Shown: positions 36,581 to 45,395 of the stretch, in pieces
How positions within the stretch are numbered: the stretch's first letter is position 1
Layout of the letters: each line of letters begins with the position of its first letter
Origin: Lactobacillaceae bacterium
GTDB lineage: Bacteria > Bacillota > Bacilli > Lactobacillales > Lactobacillaceae
Direction of reading: 5' to 3'
DNA: 64,000 nt
Assembly: GCA_031289015.1 (NCBI GenBank)
Contig: JAITQG010000048.1
Location: forward strand, 19,298-83,297
Notes under the pieces: model-generated
Seen by the model: only the letters and a program-made list of their open reading frames with translations
Told to the model about the DNA's origin: nothing
Databases searched by the model: none
Program-made: the position numbers and the translations under genes

Positions 36581-37222
36581 GTCGAGTTGGCTTTATCATT
36601 ATTTGATCAGGAAATTAATTTGCACAGGTTAAATTGTAAAAAAATAGAGTTACAGTCTTTAGTGGAAGTTCGGGATGGAACACATGATTCACCAAAAAAT
36701 ACTTCAGATGGATATCCACTGGTAACTTCAAAACATATTAAAGGTAATTCAATTGATTTTAGTACAACAAAGAAAATATCAAAATTTGATTACTTGAATA
36801 TTAACCAAAGAAGTAAAGTCGATATTGGAGATATATTGATTTCCATGATTGGAACTGTTGGTATTGTCCATCTTGTTCGTAATATGGATTTAAAATATGC
36901 AATAAAAAATATTGGACTCATCAAAACATCGGTGGATAATCAATTTAAATACTTGATTTATTTATCAATGCTATCGCAGTATGGCCAAGATTATGTTAAA
37001 CAACATTTAGCTGGGAGTACTCAGCAATATCTAAGTCTAACTGAACTACGCAAATTTCAAATTCCGATGTTACCCGAAGAAAAACTAGAAATGTTTAATG
37101 ATACAGTTATCCCAATTTTCAATGAAATATCATCTTTATCTGATCAAATTTTATGGTTAACCGAATTACGAGATACCCTACTTCCCAAACTACTCAATGG
37201 TGAGATCGATTTAAGCAACTAA
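36567..37222 (+). pseudogene. hsdS: Silent hsdS C-terminal half-cassette (inverted)
   Basis: This is one of the few plus-strand coding segments. From site R2 it reads NDNLVELALSLFDQEINL, a target-recognition domain (VRDGTHDSPKNTSDGYPLVTSKHI...) and the closing helix LLPKLLNGEIDLSN, stopping within site R3. It has no N-terminal half and no clear ribosome site (the only start is a TTG). If the R2-R3 segment flipped, it would join in frame to the N-terminal half at 37211-37720 and make a full HsdS. Confidence 0.82.
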
Positions 37223-37720
37223 ATTATCATTTATCTTTTTATTCTTCGCTATCTTTCTATCAAGCGACTGTAATGTATTACCAATTTTTTCTTGGATTAA
37301 CCTATCATCAGGAATCGTAATTTCCAAGCTAGCCATTTCCTTTTTATTAATAGAAGTGAATACCGTCCCATTAGATTGCGAATCCACAACACCACCAATA
37401 CTTTTGAGGGTATAGAAAAGAAATGTTTGATCCACTTTTTTTGAATGTACGGCTGCGAGTCCTCTACCAATCGCAATTTTTCTATCAGCCCAGTTCACAT
37501 TCCCAACGGGAGCTCTAACGCTAAATAAAATATCCCCTTCTTCAGCTTCTCTATTGAATTCAGTAGTAAACGTGTCAAATTGGGGAACCAAATCACCAAA
37601 GGTTCTAACACCTTGCAAAAACTCAATTCCATTTCCAGAATGGTTGAAAAAATCTGATTTCGGTGATTGTCCCATTGTAATATTCGCAACATCTCCCAAC
37701 CTAACTTTACTAAATTTCAT
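37211..37720 (-). CDS. hsdS: HsdS N-terminal half next to hsdM (currently truncated)
   Basis: The 169-residue product starts MKFSKVRLGDVANITMGQSP, a target-recognition domain of one half, then reaches the central helix LDRKIAKNKKINDNL and stops right after site R3. Its ATG overlaps the end of hsdM by 11 bases, so it takes the normal expressed slot. In the present orientation it makes a half-size S subunit; such halves can be functional as dimers in other systems, but this is not certain here. Flipping the R2-R3 segment would complete it. Confidence 0.82.
   Translation of the reverse strand: MKFSKVRLGDVANITMGQSPKSDFFNHSGNGIEFLQGVRTFGDLVPQFDTFTTEFNREAEEGDILFSVRAPVGNVNWADRKIAIGRGLAAVHSKKVDQTFLFYTLKSIGGVVDSQSNGTVFTSINKKEMASLEITIPDDRLIQEKIGNTLQSLDRKIAKNKKINDNLVA
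37220..37233 (-). repeat. hsdS recombination site R3 (TAAATGATAATTTA)
   Basis: The 14-mer in minus orientation is shared by the end of the inverted C-terminal cassette and the NDNL codons of the N-terminal half. Confidence 0.75.
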
Positions 37721-39242
37721 ACCCAATCGCCCCCAAAGCTTGTCGAATATCATCTTCCAACTTAGCAGACTCCTTGAACTGTGACGATAATTCACTCGTC
37801 AAACGGGCCATCTTTTCTTCAAATGGCTCACCATCATCCTCCACTTCAGCCAATCCCACATAACGACCAGGTGTCAAAACATAGTCATTATTGGCAATTT
37901 CTTCAAGCGTGGCAGCTTTGCTAAAGCCTTCGATATCAACATATTCTTGATCATTAGTTCCCTTATATGCGTGATATGTGTCGGCAATTTTAGCGATATC
38001 TTCGGCTGAAAATTCCTTAGTCGTACGATCCGCCATAAATCCAAGATTACGAGCGTCTATGAACAAAGTTTTACCACGTCGATCATTCTCGTTTTTACTA
38101 TTTTTACTGTTGTCGATAAACCAAAGCGAAACTGGAATTTGCGTCGAATAAAACATTTGCCCGGGCATACTTACGATCGCATCAATCTTGTCAGCTTCAA
38201 GCAAGGCCTTGCGAATTGCATACTCTTCCCTGGTTGATGTTGAAAGTGCACCATTGGCGAGGACAAATCCAGCAGTACCATCCGGTGCCAATTTAGAAAC
38301 AATGTGTTCAATCCATGCATAGTTAGCATTATTTTCTGGAGGTACTCCGTATGCCCAACGTGCATCTTCACGTAACTGATCACCACCCCATTTTTTCAAA
38401 TTAAATGGTGGATTTGCCATGATATAGTCAAAACGAACACCCTTGTGTAAATCATTAGTGAAGGTATCACCTTGATGTGGTCCGAAGTCGTTATCAATCC
38501 CTCGAATAGCCAAATTCATTTTTGCTAACTTCCATGTGGTCGGATTTGATTCTTGTCCATAAACAGACAAGTCTCCAATTTTACCTTGATGCTCAAGAAC
38601 GAATTCTTCAGAGGATACAAACATCCCCCCAGAACCAGCCGCTGGATCATAAATTCGGCCTTTGTACGGTTCCAGCATTTCAACTAATGTCCGCACGATT
38701 GAACGTGGCGTGTAAAATTCACCGCCGTTCTTACCTTCAGCGCTTGCAAATTTGCTAAGAAAAAATTCATAAACTCGGCCGAGCACGTCATTTTTACGTG
38801 ACTCTGCATTTCCAACTTTGATATTTGAAATCAAATCAATGACCGCACCAAGCCGTACCTTATCTAAGTCAGGTGACGCATAGTTTTTAGGTAACACTCC
38901 CTTGATAGCGCTGTTTTCACGTTCGATCTCTGTCATGGCCTTATCAATAACATCACCAATTGCAGGTGTTTTTGAAGCAGCGTTGATAATTTCCCACCGT
39001 GCTGCTTTAGGTAACCAAAAAATGTTTTTAGCCATATATTGGTCTTTATCTTCAGCATCTTCTGGATATTCACTTGCTAGCAATTCTTGATATTTTTCCT
39101 CGAATGAATCTGATACATATTTCAAAAAAATTAATCCTAATACCACGTTTCGATATTCTGAAGCATCCATACTTCCGCGCAATTCATCTGCCGCTGCCCA
39201 TAATTGATCTTCAATTTTAAGTTCGTTTGACTTAGTTGCCAT
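37710..39242 (-). CDS. hsdM: Type I DNA methyltransferase subunit HsdM
   Basis: The 510-residue N6-adenine methyltransferase has motif I YDPAAGSGGMFVSS and motif IV MANPPFNLKKWGG. It has an N-terminal HsdM helical domain (ELKIEDQLWAAADELRGSMD) and forms M2S or, with HsdR, R2M2S complexes. It is followed with overlap by the hsdS N-terminal half and preceded by a second, different methyltransferase gene. Confidence 0.95.
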   Translation of the reverse strand: MATKSNELKIEDQLWAAADELRGSMDASEYRNVVLGLIFLKYVSDSFEEKYQELLASEYPEDAEDKDQYMAKNIFWLPKAARWEIINAASKTPAIGDVIDKAMTEIERENSAIKGVLPKNYASPDLDKVRLGAVIDLISNIKVGNAESRKNDVLGRVYEFFLSKFASAEGKNGGEFYTPRSIVRTLVEMLEPYKGRIYDPAAGSGGMFVSSEEFVLEHQGKIGDLSVYGQESNPTTWKLAKMNLAIRGIDNDFGPHQGDTFTNDLHKGVRFDYIMANPPFNLKKWGGDQLREDARWAYGVPPENNANYAWIEHIVSKLAPDGTAGFVLANGALSTSTREEYAIRKALLEADKIDAIVSMPGQMFYSTQIPVSLWFIDNSKNSKNENDRRGKTLFIDARNLGFMADRTTKEFSAEDIAKIADTYHAYKGTNDQEYVDIEGFSKAATLEEIANNDYVLTPGRYVGLAEVEDDGEPFEEKMARLTSELSSQFKESAKLEDDIRQALGAIGYEI

Positions 39243-39367
39243 TTAAAAGCCACCTTCTTTTTTGTACGCCAATTAACAGCGCCATTAATACTATTAATTA
39301 TACATGTTCCTTTATTTATAAACACTCGTTGGGTGCTATCCAACACTTACTGAATATTCCAAGATTC

Positions 39368-40936
39368 TTAATAGTGATTCTTAACTGAATCCACAAGAGA
39401 TTCAACACCCAGGTGAGAATCATCATCGTTTGAAGTAAATTGACGAAGCAGCTCCATAATCTGGCTCTCAGTCTTAACGATCTCATCATCCAACTCTGCA
39501 AGCTCCTTAGCAACAGCGACAATATCTAATTGCTCTTCAGCTGCAAAGTTTTCAACGTAACGCGGAATATTTAGATTAAAATCATTGGCCTCAATTTCAT
39601 CCCATGATGCTAAATGCGCAAAATCTTGAATGTCTTCACGCTGCTTATAAGCATCGTAAATGCTATAAATATTTTCTTCAGTCATGATGTTTTGGCGACG
39701 GACCTTTTCAAATTGCTCTGAGGCGTCAATAAACAAGACATCTCTTTCAGCTCGCTGCTTCTTCAAAACTAATATGACAGTTGGAATGGCTGTATCTAGC
39801 ATAATGTTTCCAGGCAACCCAATCACCGCCTCAATATGGCCATCATACAATAAATGTTCGCGAATCCTACCTTCAGATCCACCACGGAATAACACACCTA
39901 ATGGCATCGATACCACCATTGTGCCGGTATCTGCTAAGTGATCAAGGCCTTCAAGAATGAAAGCATAATCTGATTTTGATTTTGGTGGCACAATGCCATC
40001 GACTAAATCAAACCGCGCAATATTAAGCTTTGATTCAGCATCCCATGCCGTTGAATATGGCGGGTGCATCAAGACAGCATCAAACTTTTTAACGGCTTGT
40101 TTGTCCCAATCGCGCAACAATGTATTTTCATTGGCGATTGTTTCCTCATTGAATTCAACCCCATGCAAAATCAAGTTCATGCGGGCAATGTTATAAGCTT
40201 CTGTCGATAATTCAGTGCCGTATAAGGTAACATCACGACCATAACCCGCCTTTGCTCGTGCATGAAGTAGTAGTGATCCGACTCCCATCGTAGGATCATA
40301 TATTGCTAGGGAATTACTTGTTTTTTGATCATCCAGGGCGATTAATGATAGCAATTCCGAAACAGCAGCTGTGCTATAAAATCCGGCCTGTCGCTTTCCA
40401 ACCATAGTAGCCGCCCTGTCAAGCAATTCACTAAACACTGCGCCGATACGGTTAAAACTGTAATCAGGTAATTCCAAGCGTGATATTTCTGTCATCAATA
40501 CGTTGAAATTTAATGATCGCGTCTTTAAATCAACCCCGAATTCTGTGAAGTTCATATCAAGATCGCTAAAAATGTCCGCCATGTTTTCAGAGTCTTCTTC
40601 GACCAGCTGAAGTGTTTTAGAAAACCGCTCCAACCATTCATCCTCCGAATAATTTCCATTCGCTCCAAAGCTAGTGGTACTAGGGCTTAAGTAATAATTC
40701 GAATGAACAAAAACATGCTTAAATTCTCCATTTTGATACGCTCGTTGGATATTCCATACATTCGTGTCTTCAAAGCCAGCTTCCTTCCCCAATTGTTCCA
40801 AAAAGTGGGCTGAAAGCAAATGGTAAAAGGTCATGGGAATAAGGTATTTGATGATGATTTTTGTATTAACGTGACTCCGAAGTAATTGAGTTGTATCTAG
40901 TAATAAGTCTTCAACCATGCTATTTGTTTTAGGCAT
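39368..40936 (-). CDS. Second N6-adenine methyltransferase (HsdM-like)
   Basis: The 522-residue protein has an HsdM-type N-terminal helical region and catalytic domain with motif I YDPTMGVGSLLLHA. Motif IV reads LMHPPYSTAWD: the first position, usually Asn, Asp or Ser in this class, is His. It may be less active or inactive, or the family may tolerate it. The start at 40936 has AAGGAG and overlaps the upstream half-size S gene by 8 bases. It is only distantly similar to the hsdM at 37710. Confidence 0.85.
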   Translation of the reverse strand: MPKTNSMVEDLLLDTTQLLRSHVNTKIIIKYLIPMTFYHLLSAHFLEQLGKEAGFEDTNVWNIQRAYQNGEFKHVFVHSNYYLSPSTTSFGANGNYSEDEWLERFSKTLQLVEEDSENMADIFSDLDMNFTEFGVDLKTRSLNFNVLMTEISRLELPDYSFNRIGAVFSELLDRAATMVGKRQAGFYSTAAVSELLSLIALDDQKTSNSLAIYDPTMGVGSLLLHARAKAGYGRDVTLYGTELSTEAYNIARMNLILHGVEFNEETIANENTLLRDWDKQAVKKFDAVLMHPPYSTAWDAESKLNIARFDLVDGIVPPKSKSDYAFILEGLDHLADTGTMVVSMPLGVLFRGGSEGRIREHLLYDGHIEAVIGLPGNIMLDTAIPTVILVLKKQRAERDVLFIDASEQFEKVRRQNIMTEENIYSIYDAYKQREDIQDFAHLASWDEIEANDFNLNIPRYVENFAAEEQLDIVAVAKELAELDDEIVKTESQIMELLRQFTSNDDDSHLGVESLVDSVKNHY

Positions 40937-41501
40937 TGGTAAGCTCCTTTTCAATCAATGCGAATGTGAGTTTTGTTTGTAATTGTTGTTGTGCATCCCT
41001 CAAGGCATTGCGGTGCAGTGTCTTGATATAGGTTTCGCCAAGCTGCCGTTGTAATGCTGGATCAACAAGTGGAATATCAATTCCACCTAAATCACGCAGG
41101 TTAATCGACTTTACTAGTGCGGATCCCTGGGTAGCTTTTTCGATTTGGCGCCGCACAGCCGAATTTTCATTGAATAGATAGACGAAGTACCAACTATCAA
41201 TGGTTTCGTCTGAAAATTCTACCAATACGAAGTGGCCGGACAATTTGACCGTACCAGACAATTCACTGACAACTGCAGCTTTACGGGTGTTTGTGCTAAT
41301 GACGACACTACCTGGTGTGACTTTTTCAGTGACATTTGAAGGTTCCACGGTTGTTTGTTGGATGTGAAGTCGTGGATTTTCAGTAACCACCGTCAAATCA
41401 CGATCAAACATTTTGATGTCATACAGTGTGTTTGAGCTTTCAGACTTACGAGCAGTTGCTGCAAACCCTTTAGATAGTGTTGCTAATTCAGTTAATTTCA
41501 T
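40929..41501 (-). CDS. Half-size HsdS-like specificity protein
   Basis: The 190-residue protein looks like one target-recognition domain plus one helix (DLGGIDIPLVDPALQRQLGETYI, then a heptad-like tail). Half-size S subunits usually pair with themselves to read a palindromic bipartite site. It lies directly before the second methyltransferase gene and shares its operon. AGAGG precedes the ATG. No R subunit of its own is seen. Confidence 0.75.
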   Translation of the reverse strand: MKLTELATLSKGFAATARKSESSNTLYDIKMFDRDLTVVTENPRLHIQQTTVEPSNVTEKVTPGSVVISTNTRKAAVVSELSGTVKLSGHFVLVEFSDETIDSWYFVYLFNENSAVRRQIEKATQGSALVKSINLRDLGGIDIPLVDPALQRQLGETYIKTLHRNALRDAQQQLQTKLTFALIEKELTNA

Positions 41502-41538
41502 TTCTTCGCCTCTTATTTTAGTTTTTCAGTTTTTGTGT

Positions 41539-41550
41539 TGTAACGTTACA
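41539..41550. promoter_or_regulatory. Palindrome TGTAACGTTACA in the hsd leader
   Basis: This perfect 12-bp palindrome lies about 38 bases before the half-size hsdS start, downstream of the promoter at 41612. It could be an operator of a further regulator. Confidence 0.5.
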
Positions 41551-41576
41551 TTGCTTATTTAGTTATCTTTTCGAGA

Positions 41577-41656
41577 ACTTAGCTATGTTCAAATAACTTA
41601 AGCATATATTTAGTGTAGCATAACATTTTCGTTTTGCAAGTAAACTTAGCTATGTT
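41577..41656 (-). promoter_or_regulatory. Promoter of the methyltransferase/hsd operon flanked by two operators
   Basis: TTGCAA (41634-41639), 16 bases and TACACT (41612-41617) with a TG extension form a promoter on the minus strand. The 13-mer ACTTAGCTATGTT (minus strand AACATAGCTAAGT) is present at 41577-41589 and again at 41644-41656. Read with its neighbouring base it is nearly palindromic (AACWTAGCTAWGTT). Two equal sites on either side of a promoter fit a repressor that may loop the DNA. Confidence 0.6.
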
Positions 41657-41763
41657 TGTGTGAATTGAATTTAGCACAAATTTGAAAAATCATTGTAAAC
41701 TATTGTACCATCAGCCTTCTTCCCCATTATTCGAATATTCATTTATCACCAATAAATTAAAAA

Positions 41764-41787
41764 ATGCACCTGATTTCTCAGGTGCAT
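41764..41787 (-). terminator. Terminator of the GmrSD-like gene
   Basis: A perfect 10-bp stem, ATGCACCTGA / TCAGGTGCAT, is followed on the minus strand by TTTTTTAATTTATT. Confidence 0.9.
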
Positions 41788-41839
41788 CCATCATAACTAT
41801 TGAAACAAAAAGGCCAACCCATGTTGACCAATCAGAACC

Positions 41840-43885
41840 TTATTGTTTTCTCAAAGTATCATCAATAAGATTCCCTTCAAAATCTGTCCAGGCTGACCAA
41901 CCATTAATCTTTCCTCCAATTAATAGAGACGCCGCATTTGAGGGAGAGCTCGCGATATACTCTTGAACAAATATAATCCCGCCAATTTCTTCTTGGATTA
42001 TCTCTTTCTCAAGTAACTCATCTCTAACTTCCTTCAAAGTATCAGACTCAATATCGCTAGCATTGGAACGAACTTGAGCGCCTGGATAAATTTTTACAGT
42101 ATCATCTTCGTTTAGGTATCCTTCTGCTTTAATTCCTGACTTATTAAGATAGATATTACGACTGCCATCATCATCGTATGTTCCGGCAGCTCGTTGATAA
42201 GGGTACATCTTTATTAACTCACTAATTAATTTATTGCTTCGTTCCTCAATAGACTGATTAGTCCACTCTCCCATATTATACAAATCTTTGTTCATCTGAA
42301 TATGCAATGTATCCTCAAAGATTTTTTTCTTCGTTTCAAAATCTTTGTTACCCGCTGCTGAGTTGTCGATTTTCGATACCAACGTCAAATTACCAACCGT
42401 GTTCACAAGCTCTGTATATTCTTCGCCAGATACGCCTGCCTTTTTCTCCCAATATGGAGTACTGGTTTGAGGCATAATGTGTTCAACCGATAAGGAATCC
42501 AAATCAACTTTAGCTGTGTTATTAATATTTTCGAGTTTTTCCAAGAACCAACGAATCAGCTTACTTTTAGCGTACGCATTCATGTTTATCATGTTTGATT
42601 TCAAAGCCTTGTCTATTGGCATTGCCATGTTATTGGACTTGTTATTCTCTACAAGAACATACTTGACTATATCTATAAAGTTTTCAGATCCTTCATCAGC
42701 CACATATTTTTTTACATTCTTTAGAAATGTTGGAAATGCCCTCGCAACTCGGCTAGTATCATCACCATTAAAGCTACGTCGAATTTGATATACGTTTACT
42801 ATTTCGAGCATCTTATAAAACTGATTTTCTGTTATTTTCTGTTCTTCACGAAGCCACTCCGACATTTCCAGCACAAATGGCGCAGGCATCATACTTTCTT
42901 GACTTTGGAAGTCAGACAAAATCTCCTTATATTGACCAGAAGGTTGCTTATAGTACAGGATTTCAAAGTACTTGGCATATCTAACAACTTTCTTTATTAA
43001 TTCTTCGTCAGATGAGCTTTTCACTTTTTCCAACCAATAATTCTTAAATGCAGAATACAACAAATTCTTGGCTGTGTACTCCCCCGTCACTGCAGCTAAG
43101 TAATACCGGAAAAAGTCTTCCATATGTTTGGAGTCGACAAAAATATCTTCTAATTTTTGCCAATACTTATTGTAAAGTTCAGTCTGTTCCTCATTACTTT
43201 TATTCATCATTATAAAGTTACGCATTAAGTCAGAGGCAGTGAGCCGTTCCCCTGTAGAGTTAATACTTTCAAAGATTTGTTGGGCATTATCTTTCTCGTC
43301 CAATTCTATATAAACAATTTCAAATCGTTTTAATGCATACAACACTCGATCAAAAGAGTATATCTCAATCAACTTGCCAAGCTCACTCTGTAAATACAGA
43401 AAATTTTGCGTAATATTGCTGTTACTTGACTTATCCAATTGATCATAGCGGTTGCTAGCAATTAATGAGTATTCCTTTCCATCTGCAACAGCTGGATACA
43501 GTCGTTGATAAAACTTACTATCCTTTGGCTCAGCTTGATTAGTCAAATAGGTATTGTCAAGCTCTTTTTTTCGATAAATATCAGCGGCAAATGTTCGCAT
43601 GGCATGCACAATGAGGAACATAGTAACTAATCTTTGTTGCCCATCAACAACTGAACGTTCAGTTTTGTAGTTACTATTGATTAGCTTTAAATACACGATT
43701 GTCCCTAAGAAATGTCCTTTTGCATCATTTTCGTCCTCAATTAGTTTTACAAGGTCACTCATCAACTGGACAAGTTGTTTTTTTACCGTCCAAGTATATT
43801 TCCGCTGATATACAGGAATTACAAATTGTTTTCCAATTGCTTCAGGAATAAACTCATCTAGTAATTTTCTTGGTTTTGAATCCAT
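41840..43885 (-). CDS. GmrSD-type protein (DUF262-DUF1524-DUF4357)
   Basis: The 681-residue protein has an N-terminal DUF262 (GmrS-like) domain with IPVYQRKYTWT and VDGQQRLVTMF, a DUF1524 HNH segment LSVEHIMPQTSTPYW with NTVGNLTLVSK, and a C-terminal DUF4357-type domain (VRDELLEKEI ... SAASLLIGGKINGW). GmrSD enzymes cut modified phage DNA in a nucleotide-dependent way (type IV restriction). The ribosome site AGAGGTGA is 12 bases before the ATG. It is a stand-alone unit with its own terminator. Confidence 0.87.
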   Translation of the reverse strand: MDSKPRKLLDEFIPEAIGKQFVIPVYQRKYTWTVKKQLVQLMSDLVKLIEDENDAKGHFLGTIVYLKLINSNYKTERSVVDGQQRLVTMFLIVHAMRTFAADIYRKKELDNTYLTNQAEPKDSKFYQRLYPAVADGKEYSLIASNRYDQLDKSSNSNITQNFLYLQSELGKLIEIYSFDRVLYALKRFEIVYIELDEKDNAQQIFESINSTGERLTASDLMRNFIMMNKSNEEQTELYNKYWQKLEDIFVDSKHMEDFFRYYLAAVTGEYTAKNLLYSAFKNYWLEKVKSSSDEELIKKVVRYAKYFEILYYKQPSGQYKEILSDFQSQESMMPAPFVLEMSEWLREEQKITENQFYKMLEIVNVYQIRRSFNGDDTSRVARAFPTFLKNVKKYVADEGSENFIDIVKYVLVENNKSNNMAMPIDKALKSNMINMNAYAKSKLIRWFLEKLENINNTAKVDLDSLSVEHIMPQTSTPYWEKKAGVSGEEYTELVNTVGNLTLVSKIDNSAAGNKDFETKKKIFEDTLHIQMNKDLYNMGEWTNQSIEERSNKLISELIKMYPYQRAAGTYDDDGSRNIYLNKSGIKAEGYLNEDDTVKIYPGAQVRSNASDIESDTLKEVRDELLEKEIIQEEIGGIIFVQEYIASSPSNAASLLIGGKINGWSAWTDFEGNLIDDTLRKQ

Positions 43886-43987
43886 TACTCACACTCACCT
43901 CTACGATTAATAAATTTTATTATTATAAATCCATACTATCACCTAACATCTCAAAATGCATACTCAAGGGATTGTCGAGGACAGTAT

Positions 43988-44018
43988 AAAAAATTCCACA
44001 CGAGTTACCGCATGAAAC
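43988..44018 (-). terminator. Possible terminator of the AAA/DUF4143 gene
   Basis: A short imperfect stem around TTCATGCG ... CGTGTGGAA is followed on the minus strand by TTTTTTATAC. The stem is weak but the T run is good. Confidence 0.4.
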
Positions 44019-44032
44019 ATTTAATTTATTAA

Positions 44033-45247
44033 TTAATCATTCTCAAGCAACCATTCATAAATCGGTGTAACCGCCACACCCTGAATATCACGCACGCCGA
44101 GATCATTCCCTGTAATCAACGTTTTTGGATAGTTGTCCTGAATCTCCAGTAAATTATCGATTTCTCGATTTGAATTTTGTGGCATCTCTAAGGCGACTTG
44201 GAAATATTCCCGCTTGCCACGCTTTGCAGCCACAAAATCGATTTCTTTATCGTCAATTTTGCCATATTTTACGTCGTACCCACGGCGCAACAATTCAAGC
44301 AATACAATATTTTCCAACTGATTACCCAGGTTAGTATTGCGGTTATCAATCTGCGAATTCCACAAGCCATTATCGACCATGTAGTACTTATCGTTGGTAC
44401 GCAGCCGTTGACTACCACGAATATTCACTTCGCCAACTTTGTAAAACAAATAGGCTTGTTCCAACAAGTCCAAATAATTGCGAATCGAAGTTGCATTTAG
44501 ATTAAATCCAGCATGATTCAAGCGATTATTTAATTTGGTCACGTTGACTTCACTAGAAATCGAATCCATCAGCAACAATGCGATGGTCCGAATAATGACC
44601 GTGTTTTTATCATTAGCGCGACTCGACACATCCCGCAACAAAATACTGTCATAGATGTCTGACAAGTCATTAATTTTTTCAAACTCCGTATCATCAATAT
44701 TGACCACACTAGGCATGCCACCAATATATCTAAAATCGCCATATAAGCGATAAGCCGCATCGCGCTGTTGCACTTCGTCTAGATTTTGCATTTCTAGATA
44801 TTCTTTAAACGATAGTGGCATCATATCGATCTTGATATAGCGGCCTGACAACAGGGTTGCCAATTCACCTGACAGGATCGATGCATTTGAACCAGTTAAA
44901 TAAATATCAGCATCAAAATCAACCCGTAAGCTATTGACGATGATTTGCCAGTCATCAACTAATTGAATTTCATCAAAGATAAAATAGTTTTTCTGGCCTT
45001 CCAACGCATGCTCAGTTAAATATTGATACAATGCGTTTTTATCATGGTAGTAAACACTATTCGCGAATGATTCAAAATTCAGATAGATGATATTATCTTC
45101 AGTGACATTTTCTTGTTCCAAAATTAATTCTTTAGTCTGCATTAATAACACCGACTTGCCTGAACGACGCACTCCGGTGATGACTTTGATAAATTCATTG
45201 TTGAGATTGGCTATGATTTTGTTTAAATACTTAGTTCGTTTTAGCAA
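44033..45247 (-). CDS. AAA (AAA_14)-DUF4143 ATPase
   Basis: The 404-residue protein has Walker A TGVRRSGKSVLLMQ near residue 24, Walker B NYFIFDEIQLVDDW, sensor LTGSNASILSG, a helical middle (SRANDKNTVIIRT) and a DUF4143 restriction-nuclease-like tail ending in GNDLGVRDIQG. Its biological role is unknown in most cases; such genes are frequent and mobile. It begins at a TTG with GGAGG nine bases upstream. An 18-bp palindrome covers its promoter, so it may be regulated by its own or a neighbouring factor. Confidence 0.82.
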   Translation of the reverse strand: MLKRTKYLNKIIANLNNEFIKVITGVRRSGKSVLLMQTKELILEQENVTEDNIIYLNFESFANSVYYHDKNALYQYLTEHALEGQKNYFIFDEIQLVDDWQIIVNSLRVDFDADIYLTGSNASILSGELATLLSGRYIKIDMMPLSFKEYLEMQNLDEVQQRDAAYRLYGDFRYIGGMPSVVNIDDTEFEKINDLSDIYDSILLRDVSSRANDKNTVIIRTIALLLMDSISSEVNVTKLNNRLNHAGFNLNATSIRNYLDLLEQAYLFYKVGEVNIRGSQRLRTNDKYYMVDNGLWNSQIDNRNTNLGNQLENIVLLELLRRGYDVKYGKIDDKEIDFVAAKRGKREYFQVALEMPQNSNREIDNLLEIQDNYPKTLITGNDLGVRDIQGVAVTPIYEWLLEND

Positions 45248-45276
45248 AATAATATCCTCCAGTCTTTAATACCTAC

Positions 45277-45307
45277 ATTATAGCACATACCATACTGCGC
45301 AGTATGG
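45277..45307 (-). promoter_or_regulatory. Promoter and 18-bp operator of the AAA/DUF4143 gene
   Basis: On the minus strand TGC-TATAAT (-10 at 45277-45282) is preceded by the perfect palindrome CCATACTGCGCAGTATGG (45290-45307) at the -35 position. A degraded second copy, ATACTG-GCAGT, lies at 45331-45346. The pattern fits repression of this gene. Confidence 0.65.
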
Positions 45308-45362
45308 TTTTTACACTTATTAAGCATTTACAGACTGCACAGTATATTTTAAAAATAAAAAA

Positions 45363-45386
45363 GGCAATTCAGCTATCTGACTTGCC
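45363..45386 (-). terminator. Terminator of the MFS gene
   Basis: Stem GGCAA-G-TCAG / CTGA-A-TTGCC on the minus strand is followed by TTTTTTATTTTT. Confidence 0.85.
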
Positions 45387-45395
45387 TCCGATAAT

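Noticed and set aside
36587..37222. Plus-strand frame as an independent gene
   Set aside because: It starts at a TTG without a ribosome site and is exactly the C-terminal half of an HsdS between two recombination sites. It is a silent cassette.
41502..41839. A small gene between the half-size hsdS and the GmrSD-like gene
   Set aside because: No frame with a ribosome site is present. The stretch holds the operon promoter, its repeats and the GmrSD terminator.
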